The translations under genes were made by a program, and so were the position numbers. Shown here piece after piece: positions 18,358 to 28,600 of a DNA stretch of 64,000 bases. Under the pieces are notes generated by a model. That model was not told the origin of the DNA, did not search any database, and was given only the letters and a program-made list of their open reading frames with translations. How positions within the stretch are numbered: the first letter of the stretch is position 1; the number at the start of each line of letters is the position of its first letter. This DNA is from Pirellulaceae bacterium (lineage in GTDB: Bacteria > Planctomycetota > Planctomycetia > Pirellulales > Pirellulaceae), in the NCBI GenBank assembly GCA_029243025.1, contig JAQWSU010000060.1, positions 1 through 64,000 on the forward strand, read 5' to 3'.

Positions 18358-19883
18358 ATTTGCAAAATTCGCCTAAAGTCGAATGGACCGTATTTACCGC
18401 GGCGCTCGGCATCTTAATCCTTGTCTGTGCGCCATTGTTTGCCTTTCCTACTGAGAGCGAACAGATGATTACCCAAATCTACAAAGGTATTACGAATAGC
18501 TTTGGCGTGGTCTATCTGTGGGGAGGGGCGGCGGTGCTGATTTTCTGCCTCTGGCTCGCCTTCAGCCGCTTCGGAAATGTGACTCTTGGGGATCCTCAAG
18601 AGCCGCCTCAATTCTCAAACTATAGCTGGATTTCGATGCTGTTTTGTGCTGGTGTGGCGACCGGTATTTTGTATTGGGGTTCGATTGAATGGACCTTTTA
18701 CTATCTTGCGCCGCCATTTGGGATTGAGCCGAAGTCGGTCGAGGCGATCGAATGGGCTGCGACCTACGGTATCTTTCACTGGGGGCCGACCGGTTGGGCC
18801 TTCTATTGTTTGCCTGCGCTGGCGATCGGGCACGCGTACTACTGTCGGAAAATTCCCCGCATACGTGTCAGTTCGGCGTGTCATGCAGTCTTGGGACGGC
18901 AAACCGACGGGGCGTTGGGAAAGCTGTTTGATCTTTGTTTCATGATCGGCCTGCTAGGGGCTGCTGGCACCTCGCTTGGTTTTGGTACGCCGATGATTGC
19001 CGCGGGGGTCAGCCATATCTTTGGAATCGAACAATCTCGTACTCTGATTATCCTTATTTCCGCCCTTTGCGCACTGATTTTTGCGACCAGTGTTTATCTG
19101 GGACTTGAGAAAGGAATCCGTCGGCTCAGCAATATCAACATGGGGATGACGTTAGTCCTGCTGGCGTTCATCGGGATAGTTGGTCCAACAGCTTTTATTC
19201 TCAAGATGGGGACCAATAGTCTTGGTCTCCTCTTGCAGAATTTTATTCGCATGCACAGTTGGACCGATCCCTTGACGGATTCAATGTTCGTTGAACAGTG
19301 GACGGTGTTTTACTGGGCTTGGTGGATTGCGGTGGGGCCGTTCATGGGCATCTTTATTGCCCAGATCTCCCGTGGGCGCACATTTCGTCAAGTTGTACTC
19401 GGAACGTTGACGTGCGGTAGCTTGGGTTGTGCGATTTACTACATCGTGCTGGGAAATTATGCGCTTTACTTGGAAACAAAAACTGATTTGTCGATCGTGG
19501 CAGTTCAAGCCAGCCAGGGAACCGAAGCCGCGATTATTGCCGTTATTGCCAGCTTACCGGTTTCCCAAGTGATCGTGCCTTTTTTCTGTCTAATCAGTCT
19601 GGTATTTCTGGCGACGACCTACGATTCGGCGTCGTACGCGTTGGCTGCCAGCGCATCCCGCTCCTTGGTCGGAGATCTCGCTCCCGCTCGTTGGCATCGC
19701 TTGTTCTGGGCGCTCACGTTGGCGATTTTGCCGACCGCATTGTTGGTGGGAGAGCCCGGCCGGGGGAGTTTGCGGGCCTTGCAGTTTGCGTCGTTAATTG
19801 TGTCTGTGCCGCTGTTCGCGATCTTTATCGTGATGGGAGTTTCATTAGTTCGCGCGTTGCGACAAGATGAAGAACGCAATTAG
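18354..19883 (+). CDS. BCCT family betaine/carnitine/choline-type transporter
   Basis: A 509-residue inner-membrane protein with about 12 membrane helices, starting at TTG 18354, overlapping the hydrolase stop. The BCCT signature is present: GVATGILYWGSIEWTFYY in helix 3-4, and the Trp-rich TVFYWAWWIAVGPFMGIFIA with adjacent RGRTFRQ, which forms the quaternary-amine aromatic box region. These carriers import glycine betaine, carnitine, choline or DMSP. The neighbouring homocysteine S-methyltransferase suggests that the imported methylated compound could feed methyl groups into methionine synthesis. The long regulatory N- and C-terminal tails of osmosensing BetP are absent. Confidence 0.92.
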   Translation: MNLQNSPKVEWTVFTAALGILILVCAPLFAFPTESEQMITQIYKGITNSFGVVYLWGGAAVLIFCLWLAFSRFGNVTLGDPQEPPQFSNYSWISMLFCAGVATGILYWGSIEWTFYYLAPPFGIEPKSVEAIEWAATYGIFHWGPTGWAFYCLPALAIGHAYYCRKIPRIRVSSACHAVLGRQTDGALGKLFDLCFMIGLLGAAGTSLGFGTPMIAAGVSHIFGIEQSRTLIILISALCALIFATSVYLGLEKGIRRLSNINMGMTLVLLAFIGIVGPTAFILKMGTNSLGLLLQNFIRMHSWTDPLTDSMFVEQWTVFYWAWWIAVGPFMGIFIAQISRGRTFRQVVLGTLTCGSLGCAIYYIVLGNYALYLETKTDLSIVAVQASQGTEAAIIAVIASLPVSQVIVPFFCLISLVFLATTYDSASYALAASASRSLVGDLAPARWHRLFWALTLAILPTALLVGEPGRGSLRALQFASLIVSVPLFAIFIVMGVSLVRALRQDEERN

Positions 19884-19898
19884 CACGTTTCGTTACGC

Positions 19899-20843
19899 TC
19901 ACCGAGCTGCGTTCAATTCTGGCATGGCCTGCCGCAAAGCTTGAATGTGGTCCGGTCCCGTGCCACAGCATCCGCCCAATAAGCGAACACCGTCAGCGAC
20001 CCAGGCGTTGGCACGGCCTGCCAGTTCAGCAGGTGGAATGATGTCAACAAAGTTCCAGTCTGGTCGCGTGAAATAGCCCGATTCCGGATAGACGCCGATC
20101 GGTCCCTCCCATCGCTCTCGCACCATCTTTATCGCGGGGGTGATGGTATCAACATCACTGTGCATGATATTCACGACATCAGGGCCCAAGGGGATCAGAC
20201 AATCGAGCACCTCGTCTAAAGGCAAATTGGTGTCTCCGAAGCTGACCAGTCGTCCATCGTTTAATTTGCAACTGATACCCAGCCAGATCGGTAAATCTGA
20301 TTTCAATGCTGCCTGCATCGCCAGTTTTGCGTGATGGGTGTCATCCATCATTTCCAGAGCGATCAAGTCGGCGCCTGCTTCGGTTTGTGCGTGAATGGCT
20401 TCTTCGTAACAGGCAAGTTCTTCTGCCGGGGAGAGATATTGATCCCGTTTAAAACTGGGAGGCATCGCGGAAAGGGAACCCGCTACGGCAATCGGACGAT
20501 CAGCGGCCTGTCTGGCAGCAATTGCCAGCTTGATGGCCTTTTGATTGACCTCTTGTACCCGCTCTCCATACCCAGCCGGCTCAAGCATTTGGCGGGTGGA
20601 ACCGAACGTGTTGGCGATGACTACTTCTGCGCCTGCTGCGATATACGCCAGGTGGGTGTCGCGAACCGCCTCTGGGTGGCTGAGCACTGCTGCGCCGCTC
20701 CAGGCGATCTCGTTCATGGGGACCCCGCGACGCTGAAGTTCGGTTCCCGTACCGCCATCGATCAGAATGATCTCATTCGTTGCTAATTGTCGTTGCCAAT
20801 GCACTGGCAGACTTCCAGTTATGGGGTGATTGGATTCAGCCAC
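19899..20843 (-). CDS. Homocysteine S-methyltransferase family protein
   Basis: 314 residues of the S-methylmethionine/betaine type homocysteine methyltransferase family, which transfers a methyl group to homocysteine to give methionine. Seen: IILIDGGTGTELQRRGVP at the N-terminus, the ANTFGSTRQMLEPAGYG zinc-ligand region, and LLGGCCGTGPDHIQAL near the end with the two zinc-binding cysteines. The length matches MmuM-like enzymes (about 310 aa) rather than the long cobalamin-dependent MetH. It is convergent with the BCCT transporter 15 bases away and divergent from an acyl-CoA ligase. The methyl donor is not decided by sequence; betaine, S-methylmethionine and DMSP are candidates. Confidence 0.9.
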   Translation of the reverse strand: MAESNHPITGSLPVHWQRQLATNEIILIDGGTGTELQRRGVPMNEIAWSGAAVLSHPEAVRDTHLAYIAAGAEVVIANTFGSTRQMLEPAGYGERVQEVNQKAIKLAIAARQAADRPIAVAGSLSAMPPSFKRDQYLSPAEELACYEEAIHAQTEAGADLIALEMMDDTHHAKLAMQAALKSDLPIWLGISCKLNDGRLVSFGDTNLPLDEVLDCLIPLGPDVVNIMHSDVDTITPAIKMVRERWEGPIGVYPESGYFTRPDWNFVDIIPPAELAGRANAWVADGVRLLGGCCGTGPDHIQALRQAMPELNAAR

Positions 20844-20984
20844 GCTGCGTCGAATGTTCCGCTTGTGAACTTAGGGTGGTTTTTTATTCTGCCCCGAGTT
20901 CGACGTTTTTGCTTGGAGGCGCAACGGATTATCAAATATGATAACACGTTTTCACGAACGTGTCTTTTGCGGTCGAGGCCTACG

Positions 20985-22589
20985 ATGGATGGTTTAATGA
21001 TGGAGGTTCCGCTCACGCTCGATATGATTTTACGTCGCGCGGAAACAATTCACGCGGACCGCCAAGTGGTTACTCGTTTGGCCGACAAATCATGGCATCG
21101 GTATACCTATGGCGAGATGGCCGAGCGCGCCAAGCGATTGTCGCTGGCATTGAACGCTTTAGGGATCAAGTCGGGCGATCGAGTGGCGACTTTGTGTTGG
21201 AACCACTATCGACATCTGGAGGCTTATTTTGGTGTCCCGATTGGCGGTGCTGTTCTGCACACTCTGAACTTGCGATTGCATCCTGATGAGCTGGCCTACA
21301 TCGTCAATCAAGCTCAAGATAAGGTTTTGATTGTGGATGAATCCCTGTTGGGAACTCTGGCCAGATTTCGCGAGCAAATCCAACCCGAACAAATCATTGT
21401 GATTCGGGAGTCGGATGGCGACTTGCCAAGTGAACTGTTTGATTATGAGTTGCTGTTAGCCGATGTCGATCCGGCTGCTTACCAGCAAGTCGCGTTGGAC
21501 GAAAGCTCCGCTGCAGCCATGTGTTACACGTCAGGAACGGTCGGTCAACCGAAGGGCGTTGTCTATTCGCACCGAGCTGTCACGTTGCACACGCTGGGTG
21601 CAGCGTTAACGAGCGGCTTGGAGGTATGGGAACAGGATTGTATTTTGCCGGTGGTGCCCATGTTTCATGTGAATGCATGGGGCTTGCCTTATGTTGCCGC
21701 GATGATGGGGGCGAAGCTGGTGCTTGTTGGTCAGCATGTTGACGCGCCTTGTCTGCTGGAGGCATTTGAGCAAGAACAGGTAACGATTACCGCGGGCGTA
21801 CCAACGATTTGGATCGGCTTGCTGCAAGAACTTGATGCAAACCCGCAGAAGTATAATTTAAGTGCTTTACGGAAATTGGTGGTGGGCGGAGCGTCTCTGG
21901 CGAAAAGCCTGATTCAGGCTTTTGAAGAGAGGCATCAACTGCGGCTCGTACAAGCTTGGGGAATGACCGAAACAACACCGATTGGAACGGTTTCGCTGTT
22001 GCGAGAGGGACAAGATCAAGCCGGGCAAGATCAGCAGTACGAATGGCGTGCTCGACAAGGTACACCGGTAGCCTTTGTTGAAGTGCGTGCGCGAGGTGAT
22101 GCTGGTTTGGTCCCTTGGGACGGAAGCACGATGGGGGAACTTGAGGTCCGTGGCCCCTGGATCGCACGAGCTTATTATCAACGTGCGGATACGGCAGATC
22201 GATTTACCGATGACGGATGGTTTCGTACCGGAGATATTGTCTCGATCGATACCAACGGTTGCGTCAAAATTGAAGATCGACTCAAGGACCTGATCAAATC
22301 AGGTGGGGAATGGATTAGTTCGCAAGATCTCGAAAATACCTTACTTGCACATCCGAGTGTTCTGGAGGCAGCAGTCGTCGCGATTCCGGACGAGAAATGG
22401 AGTGAACGGCCGTTGGCCGTTGTCGTGCTCCATGCAGATCAGCAGGTGACTGCTGATCAACTTCGTGATCACCTGCGCGATAAGGTCGCCAAATGGTGGT
22501 TGCCGGAAAGATTTGAATTTGTCGAGTCACTTCCCAAAACATCCGTTGGGAAAATCAAGAAATCTGTTTTGCGAGAAATCTACAGCTGA
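20985..22589 (+). CDS. AMP-dependent acyl-CoA synthetase/ligase
   Basis: A 534-residue adenylate-forming enzyme that activates a carboxylic acid, probably a medium/long fatty acid, to acyl-CoA. Seen: AAMCYTSGTVGQPKGVVYSH (P-loop), VQAWGMTETTPIG, GWFRTGDIVSID, and KTSVGKIKKSVLRE with the C-terminal catalytic Lys. It resembles FadD/LcfB-type enzymes for medium to long chains. ATG 20985 (MDGLMMEVPLTLDM) was chosen because the longer open frame back to 20787 overlaps the divergent methyltransferase and has unrelated residues. It lies 4.8 kb after the FadN-like enzyme, consistent with fatty-acid degradation. Confidence 0.9.
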   Translation: MDGLMMEVPLTLDMILRRAETIHADRQVVTRLADKSWHRYTYGEMAERAKRLSLALNALGIKSGDRVATLCWNHYRHLEAYFGVPIGGAVLHTLNLRLHPDELAYIVNQAQDKVLIVDESLLGTLARFREQIQPEQIIVIRESDGDLPSELFDYELLLADVDPAAYQQVALDESSAAAMCYTSGTVGQPKGVVYSHRAVTLHTLGAALTSGLEVWEQDCILPVVPMFHVNAWGLPYVAAMMGAKLVLVGQHVDAPCLLEAFEQEQVTITAGVPTIWIGLLQELDANPQKYNLSALRKLVVGGASLAKSLIQAFEERHQLRLVQAWGMTETTPIGTVSLLREGQDQAGQDQQYEWRARQGTPVAFVEVRARGDAGLVPWDGSTMGELEVRGPWIARAYYQRADTADRFTDDGWFRTGDIVSIDTNGCVKIEDRLKDLIKSGGEWISSQDLENTLLAHPSVLEAAVVAIPDEKWSERPLAVVVLHADQQVTADQLRDHLRDKVAKWWLPERFEFVESLPKTSVGKIKKSVLREIYS

Positions 22590-22644
22590 CTGGATTGATG
22601 AAATTAACTTCACCCACTTGGCTGCTGGTATGCATCCCCAACAC

Positions 22645-23535
22645 TTAGTAACTCAAGGCGGCTTCATTAACGAGGCCAAAATCGTTCTTCCATAACTCGA
22701 TCAGGCTATTCTCAAGCTGTGGATTGAGTGGAGGTGCTTCCTTCAGCCGGGCCAGTTGCCTGACATGATCCGGCTTGCGTACGCCCGCGATGACTTGGTC
22801 AATTTGCTGATGCGACAAGAGAAATCGATAAGCGAGTTCCGGTAGTGGTAGATCGGATAGCTGGCGAATTTGATCGACTCGCTTGATGATCGATTTGAGT
22901 CGATCACCCTTCAGCCAACCTGACCGGTGATCGTCTGGGGCGAATTGTGTTGCTGCATTGACATGGCCGCCCAGAATGCCGGATGCAAGTGGCGAGCGAG
23001 CCATGAATTTTGGGCGAGATCCCGCGTTCATGCCCTTGATGGCCGATAAGTCTAGCAGATTGGTATCGTCTTGGATGGCATCGAACTGCGTCAGCAATTC
23101 CTGAGGGTATGGATGGTGTTTTGCCAGGCTAATTCCTGATTGTTGGATTTTTCCTGCCTGTTTCAGACTCGTGAACATTTCCAAAATCGGTTCATAATCG
23201 TGGATCTCATTCCGAGGATTGTGCAAAAACAAGATGTGGACTCGGTCGATTGCAAGACGTCTCAAACTTTCGTCCAGGGAGGCGATGAGATCGGCCGTTG
23301 CGAAACTTTTACCCCGATAAGGACGATTGCCCACTTTTGTGTTGATTTTGATTTGCGGGTTTTTCGAGAGCTCTTTTCCCAGGCATGATTCGATAAACCC
23401 GTTGCCATAGTTGGGGGCCGTATCGAATTCCAGCAAGTTGTTTTCCACGCAGGTACGTAGCGTTTCCGCGATCTGCTCGAGTTGGATCTGTCCGAAGTCG
23501 CCGCTCAAGGGCCAACTACCAATGACGAAAGACAC
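22645..23535 (-). CDS. Aldo/keto reductase
   Basis: A 296-residue NAD(P)H-dependent (beta/alpha)8 barrel reductase. Seen: LLEFDTAPNYGNGFIESCLG, with the catalytic Asp and Tyr; INTKVGN with the Lys; VHILFLHNPR with the His-containing strand; and QVIAGVRKPDHVRQL near the C-terminus for cofactor phosphate binding. It is 46 bases from the upstream radical SAM gene on the same strand, so co-transcription is likely. The carbonyl substrate is unknown; related enzymes act on sugars such as L-fucose or galactose. Confidence 0.87.
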   Translation of the reverse strand: MSFVIGSWPLSGDFGQIQLEQIAETLRTCVENNLLEFDTAPNYGNGFIESCLGKELSKNPQIKINTKVGNRPYRGKSFATADLIASLDESLRRLAIDRVHILFLHNPRNEIHDYEPILEMFTSLKQAGKIQQSGISLAKHHPYPQELLTQFDAIQDDTNLLDLSAIKGMNAGSRPKFMARSPLASGILGGHVNAATQFAPDDHRSGWLKGDRLKSIIKRVDQIRQLSDLPLPELAYRFLLSHQQIDQVIAGVRKPDHVRQLARLKEAPPLNPQLENSLIELWKNDFGLVNEAALSY

Positions 23536-23581
23536 GAAGGGCTTCCCTTTTACGAAAATGATGGGGCAGACACGGGTTCGA

Positions 23582-25075
23582 TTAGGAAATCGCGAAGTGA
23601 TTTTGTTTTAATTCGTCCAGGCGGTCCAAACCATCTCGCACGAGTGTTACGAAATTGGCTTTGTAGAACTCGAGCAATGGAGGGCTGATAACCGCCGATT
23701 TGCTGCAGGTTCGCAATTGCCCGTCGACATCGTATTCATAATCGTCAAAATAATTCTCCTGCTGGCCGCGGGCTGCTTCTGGGGTACCCAGGTAGGGGGA
23801 GTAAAAGGCTACCGTGATGTTGTCGGGGTCCAGCAGTTGATTGAAGCGAATCGTATCAAGAATCATCGATTCCGTTTCTTGAGGTAAACCGATGATGTTG
23901 TAGGTTGTGCGGCGAATTCCATGTTCTCGCAGCAAGGCGAAGTTCTCTACCAAGCGATCGGTGGCCGCGTGACGGTTGAGACGATCTTCACGAAACGTTT
24001 CGCTCGACAACTCAATGCCGGTTCCAATGCCATCCACCTTAAGTCGTTTCAGTAACAGAAAATCTTTGTCTCGCAAATGGTCTGCCCGTGTCTCAATGTA
24101 AAGTTTGATGTCCAGATCCGATTTCTCAAGTCGCGCGGCGAGTTCCTTGAGAAGCGAACGATTGATGGTCATGAAATTTGTGTCTTGGCAACGAATTAGC
24201 TCAACGCCCAGGCCCACATGCAAGAAGGTCAGTTCCTCCATGATTCGTGCTGCGCTTTTATTACGCAGATACTTTTTCGGTTGGAGTAACGCGCCGGAGG
24301 TGGGGCTGGACTGATTGGCGCCATAATATTTTTGAATGACTGTTTCGACGCAGTAGGAACAGGTGAAGATACAGCCTCTCGACAGTTCGTAATCCACGCC
24401 TTTTACAACTCGGCCGTTGTAGGGTCTTAGCAGAACCTGTGGATCAAACAGGGTGTAATCGTAGGTGCCGATCGCATCAAGATCCGAGATGATCGGCTGT
24501 CTCTTATTCGCCAACGCTTGCCCTTGTGGATCTCGCCAAATGACACCCGGGATTTGTTGGATTGCTGTCCGATTGGGGACGGCAGATGCGACTTGAGTGA
24601 GCGCGAGGTCGGACTCTCCAGCAATCAGGAAATCGACGTGTGGGAATCGATCGAGAATCAATTGGGGCGCTGCGGTGGCTTGTAACCCGGCGGCCACACG
24701 CAAGGCATTGGTTTCGAGTTCGCGGATCAGATCGTAACCATATTGCACGTTGACATATTCGCCTTCTCCGTGAATGTGAGATGAAATGGCTGACCAAAAT
24801 AATAGGTCGGGCTGAAAAAGTTCGACTTTTTCTTGCAGGGCTTTGTGGACGTCATCCTCACAGAATTCTACCTGAGCTTCGTAAGACGTTGGACGATACT
24901 GGAGATTGGCCGTGTTGAAGGCCAGTTCATTATTCGTCCAGTGCCGAAAGAACGTTGCATCGAACAAGTCGACCTCGTGCCCGGCCTCTTGGAGGGCTGC
25001 CGCGTGGGACGCGATCCAGATGGGGGTAATTCCTCGCCCCCATTTATTTGGATTTATCAAAAGAATTTTGGCCAC
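23582..25075 (-). CDS. B12-binding domain radical SAM protein
   Basis: 497 residues. The N-terminus MAKILLINPNKWGRGITP with a following HAAALQEAGHEVDLFDATFF looks like a cobalamin-binding Rossmann domain (the DxHxxG core motif is not visible, so cobalamin binding is uncertain). The radical SAM core has ELSRGCIFTCSYCVE, a CxxxCxxC iron-sulfur motif at about residues 236-243, followed by IELSSETFREDRLNRH and YNIIGLPQET strands typical of the Elp3/MiaB-like barrel. Such proteins do radical methylations or rearrangements in lipid, cofactor or natural-product pathways. The substrate is unknown. It precedes the aldo/keto reductase on the same strand. Confidence 0.88.
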   Translation of the reverse strand: MAKILLINPNKWGRGITPIWIASHAAALQEAGHEVDLFDATFFRHWTNNELAFNTANLQYRPTSYEAQVEFCEDDVHKALQEKVELFQPDLLFWSAISSHIHGEGEYVNVQYGYDLIRELETNALRVAAGLQATAAPQLILDRFPHVDFLIAGESDLALTQVASAVPNRTAIQQIPGVIWRDPQGQALANKRQPIISDLDAIGTYDYTLFDPQVLLRPYNGRVVKGVDYELSRGCIFTCSYCVETVIQKYYGANQSSPTSGALLQPKKYLRNKSAARIMEELTFLHVGLGVELIRCQDTNFMTINRSLLKELAARLEKSDLDIKLYIETRADHLRDKDFLLLKRLKVDGIGTGIELSSETFREDRLNRHAATDRLVENFALLREHGIRRTTYNIIGLPQETESMILDTIRFNQLLDPDNITVAFYSPYLGTPEAARGQQENYFDDYEYDVDGQLRTCSKSAVISPPLLEFYKANFVTLVRDGLDRLDELKQNHFAIS

Positions 25076-25610
25076 GTTTTCACTCCTTTGCCAAACCTAG
25101 CCAGCGATGCTGCTGTTTGATACGCAATCTGTGACAACGGGTCAATACAAACTCTTTCTGGAAGGGAGCTCAGACGGGATGATCGGGCCTCTTGCAGTGA
25201 TGAAACCCGAGGATGGAAAACGGTTGACTTGCGATGCGTCTGAGCGTGCAGGAAAGCTCTTCTTTCCCGAGCAGTTGCCGTCCATGATGGTCAGACCGAC
25301 AAGCGAGCAGCCTTTGTGGAATCGGTTGGTTGGTTGTTTCAGAATCCTTGTGAGGAATCGCGAAAAGTTTGGGCCGGATATCGGATTTCGATTGGGACGC
25401 TTGGGGTAAAGTCAGGTTGGCGGACGGGGGCAGTCTCGATTTTTAGCCTTCAAGGCCAGAGAAACGTTTCGTAACCGCAACCAAAGTTGCCATTTCGCCA
25501 AGCGGTGTTAACGCTTGGTTGAATAAGCAGAGTGCAATACGTGGCGTGAAATACGACCGTTAGCTAAAGTGAGGGTTGGTAAGTCCAGAAGGAAGAATCG
25601 AGGCGGAAAC
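25076..25610. other. Intergenic region before the giant CotH gene
   Basis: About 530 bases between divergent genes. It contains an inverted repeat CCAAGCG/CGCTTGG with a 7-base spacer at 25498-25518, about 110 bases before the giant gene, a possible operator. A 100-codon plus frame (25107-25409) has no recognisable product and is not called. Confidence 0.4.
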
Positions 25611-28600
25611 ATGAAAAGGCGTCAACGAAGACTGCGTAAGAGCTACCAGCCTAGGCTGATCGAGTCCTTGGAGAACCGAAATCTATTGACGGGTTTCACT
25701 GCGTTCAACGGTTTGTTTTCAAGTGGCGACACGAACGAAAACACCACCTTCTACTCGGACGTGGGTGGCCGAGATTCAGCCGGTCCATTGGTTGACGTTG
25801 AAACAGGAGAAGCGACTCAAGTTTTGCTAACGACCTCCCAGGTCGGAGTGCACTTTGGTGGTAATGGATCGCCACCCGCCTCGGGGACGGATGCCCATTC
25901 GATATTTGATGGCTTTGTTGATTTTTCTGCGGGGGGAGAACGAAGTATTGAGGTGTCTTCGGGCGACGCTTATCAATATTCGTTCGAGAATCTTGATGCG
26001 GGGGCGACTTACGAGTTTGCCGGAACTGCAATTCGCGGTAACAGTGGTTACACGGATCGTTGGACGTTGATTGAGTTGCAGGGGGCGGTGTCTGCTACGG
26101 CTGATCACAGTACGGGACCAGGCGTGGTACGAAGTGGCTTGCCCTCCAATCAAATAGCGATCTGGACGGGCAACAATGCATCTTCGGGCGAGGGCTATGT
26201 GGCTCAATGGCTGGATATCGATCCAGGAGCGGACGGTACCTTTCATGTGACCTCCACCCAGTACACTGGGCCCGTGCCGACACAAATTAATAGCAGTGGG
26301 GAGGCGGATGGCAGTAAAGGCTACGGTATTTCCGGAATCCGACTTGTCGAAAACGTTCCGGCCGGACCTCCAGCCGTCGAAAACTTGATCGCCTCGGAGG
26401 TGATGGCCTTTGAGGCCACGGTGGGCGGTCGAGTCACGACCACGGGTGGGCAAGTTCCTGAGATAACCGTTTATTATGGTGAGACGGACGGCGGGACTAA
26501 TTCGCAACAATGGCAGAATTCACTCGACTTGGGAAAAGCGAGTCGTGAGTTTTCTGCGATTCTGGATGGGTTAGATCAGGCCACGACGTATTACTATCGC
26601 AGCTTTGCTGAAAATAGTCTGGGAAATGACTGGGCGGATTCTTCCCCGTCATTCACGACCTTGAGCGCTAGCCCGCCAGAGTTGCAAATCTTACCCGCCG
26701 AAAATGTGGGGGCGTTTGCAGCTGAATTGACTGGGCGAATCACCAATACGGGTAACGATGCGCCGATTGTGACCGTCTATTACGGCGACAATGATGGCGG
26801 CACGAACAAGGGGAGCTGGGATGAATCGATCGAGCTTGGGGTCCAGAGTGGAACATTCACTGCGGCCGCGAGTGATCTAGATCCAACGAGTCAATATTTT
26901 TTCTCAGCCCGTGCGCAGAATTCATTAGGCAGCCAATGGACCGATTCGTTGTCGTTTACTACGACGGAAACTCCGCCTTTGCAGATCAGCGAGTTTGTTG
27001 CTGACAATGCGACGACGTTGACAACACGAGTACGAACCACGCCGACCGCTTCTTTCCGAGGCGACCGTCTGACTCCGGATTGGATCGAATTGCATAATCC
27101 AACCGCGACGGTGGCGGATGTTGGCGGTTTCCACATCACCGATGATTTGGGACAGCCACGGCAATGGAAAATTCCAGCAGGTACTCTGATTGCGGCTCGC
27201 GGTTATCTGGTGGTGTTTGCATCTGGTTTGGATATCCGCGATAGCCGATTAGATGAGCGAGGTAATTTGCATACCAACTTCCAGCTGGCCAGCAATTCTG
27301 GAGCTGAGCTTGCCTTGACCGACGCAGAGGGCGAAGTGGTATTTTCGCTCACCAATTTGCCCGTTCAGAGTGAAGATATTGCGTACGGAGTAGATCAGAT
27401 CGGTACGGAACGTTTCTATGCGTCACCTACTCCCGGCGAGAATAATGCGAATGACGTGCCTAAGGCACCTCAGATTAGCCATTCGAGTCAGACGTTTACC
27501 GGGTCGATCGTCGTCGAATTAAGCCCTGCACTTCCTACTCATTCGGTGCGTTACACGTTAAACGAACGATCACCAACAACGTCTTCAACGCTCTATTCGG
27601 GACCCATTACGATTGATTCGACCACACAATTGCGCGCAATTTCGGTGGCGCCCAATGGCAAGTCCAGCACTGTCGTTGGTGAGTCGTATATTGAACTGGC
27701 CAGAAGTGTGACTGACGATACGTCAAATCTACCCATCGTGATTGTTGACACGTTTGGTGATGGGGTGCCGGGAAGGGGCTCGAGTTTTGGTGACGCATTT
27801 GTCGGGATTATTGAGCCAGGTGAAAACGGTGAAGCATCCCTGACCAGTGAATTCGATGTCGAGACGCGGGCAGGAATACATGTGCGAGGTTCCAGTTCAG
27901 CTGGCTTTTCCAAGAAACAATACCGGGTGGAGCTTTGGGATCAGCGAGACGAGGATCAGAAGTACCAAGTGCTGGGAATGCCGAAAGAGGCCGACTGGAT
28001 TTTTTATGGCCCGGGGCAGTATGATCGCTCGCTGGTCGCCAACCCGTTGATGTATGACTTGAGTAATCAGATCGGGCAGTATGCTACTCGAACGCGTTGG
28101 GTCGAGATGTATCTGAATAGCAACGGCGGAACTGTTAGCTCGTCTGACTACGTTGGCTTGTATGCGATTATGGAAGTCATTGAGCAGGGGGATGATCGCG
28201 TCGACGTGGAACTGCTCTCAACAGGTGCTGGCGGGGTGCCCGTGAATGGTGGGTTTGTCTGGAAGAATGACCGAGGCAGCGCTTATGTCGATCCGGATGA
28301 TACAACTTCCGCCCAGCGGCGACACATTGATGGTTGGATCAACGATCTGAAACGAGCCGCGTCTGGAGCGAACGCAGGTGATCCGCTGCGTGGTTATGAA
28401 AAATACTCCGACGTTGGCAGCTTCATCGATCACAATATTCTGAATCTGTTTGCCATGAATGTCGATGCGATGCGGCTGAGTTCGTTTTATCACAAGACGG
28501 CGGAAGGTAAGCTGGTCGCTGGTCCGATCTGGGATTTTGATCGGTCGTTGGATTCGACCGATGGTCGTGACAACAATCCGCGAACCTGGTACGGATCCGG

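Noticed and set aside
25107-25409. 100-codon plus frame upstream of the giant gene
   Set aside because: No family, no good start; lies in the expected promoter region.
25498-25518. Inverted repeat CCAAGCG/CGCTTGG as a relative of the 42-base palindrome
   Set aside because: The shared bases are few and could be chance; no further copies were seen in the window.
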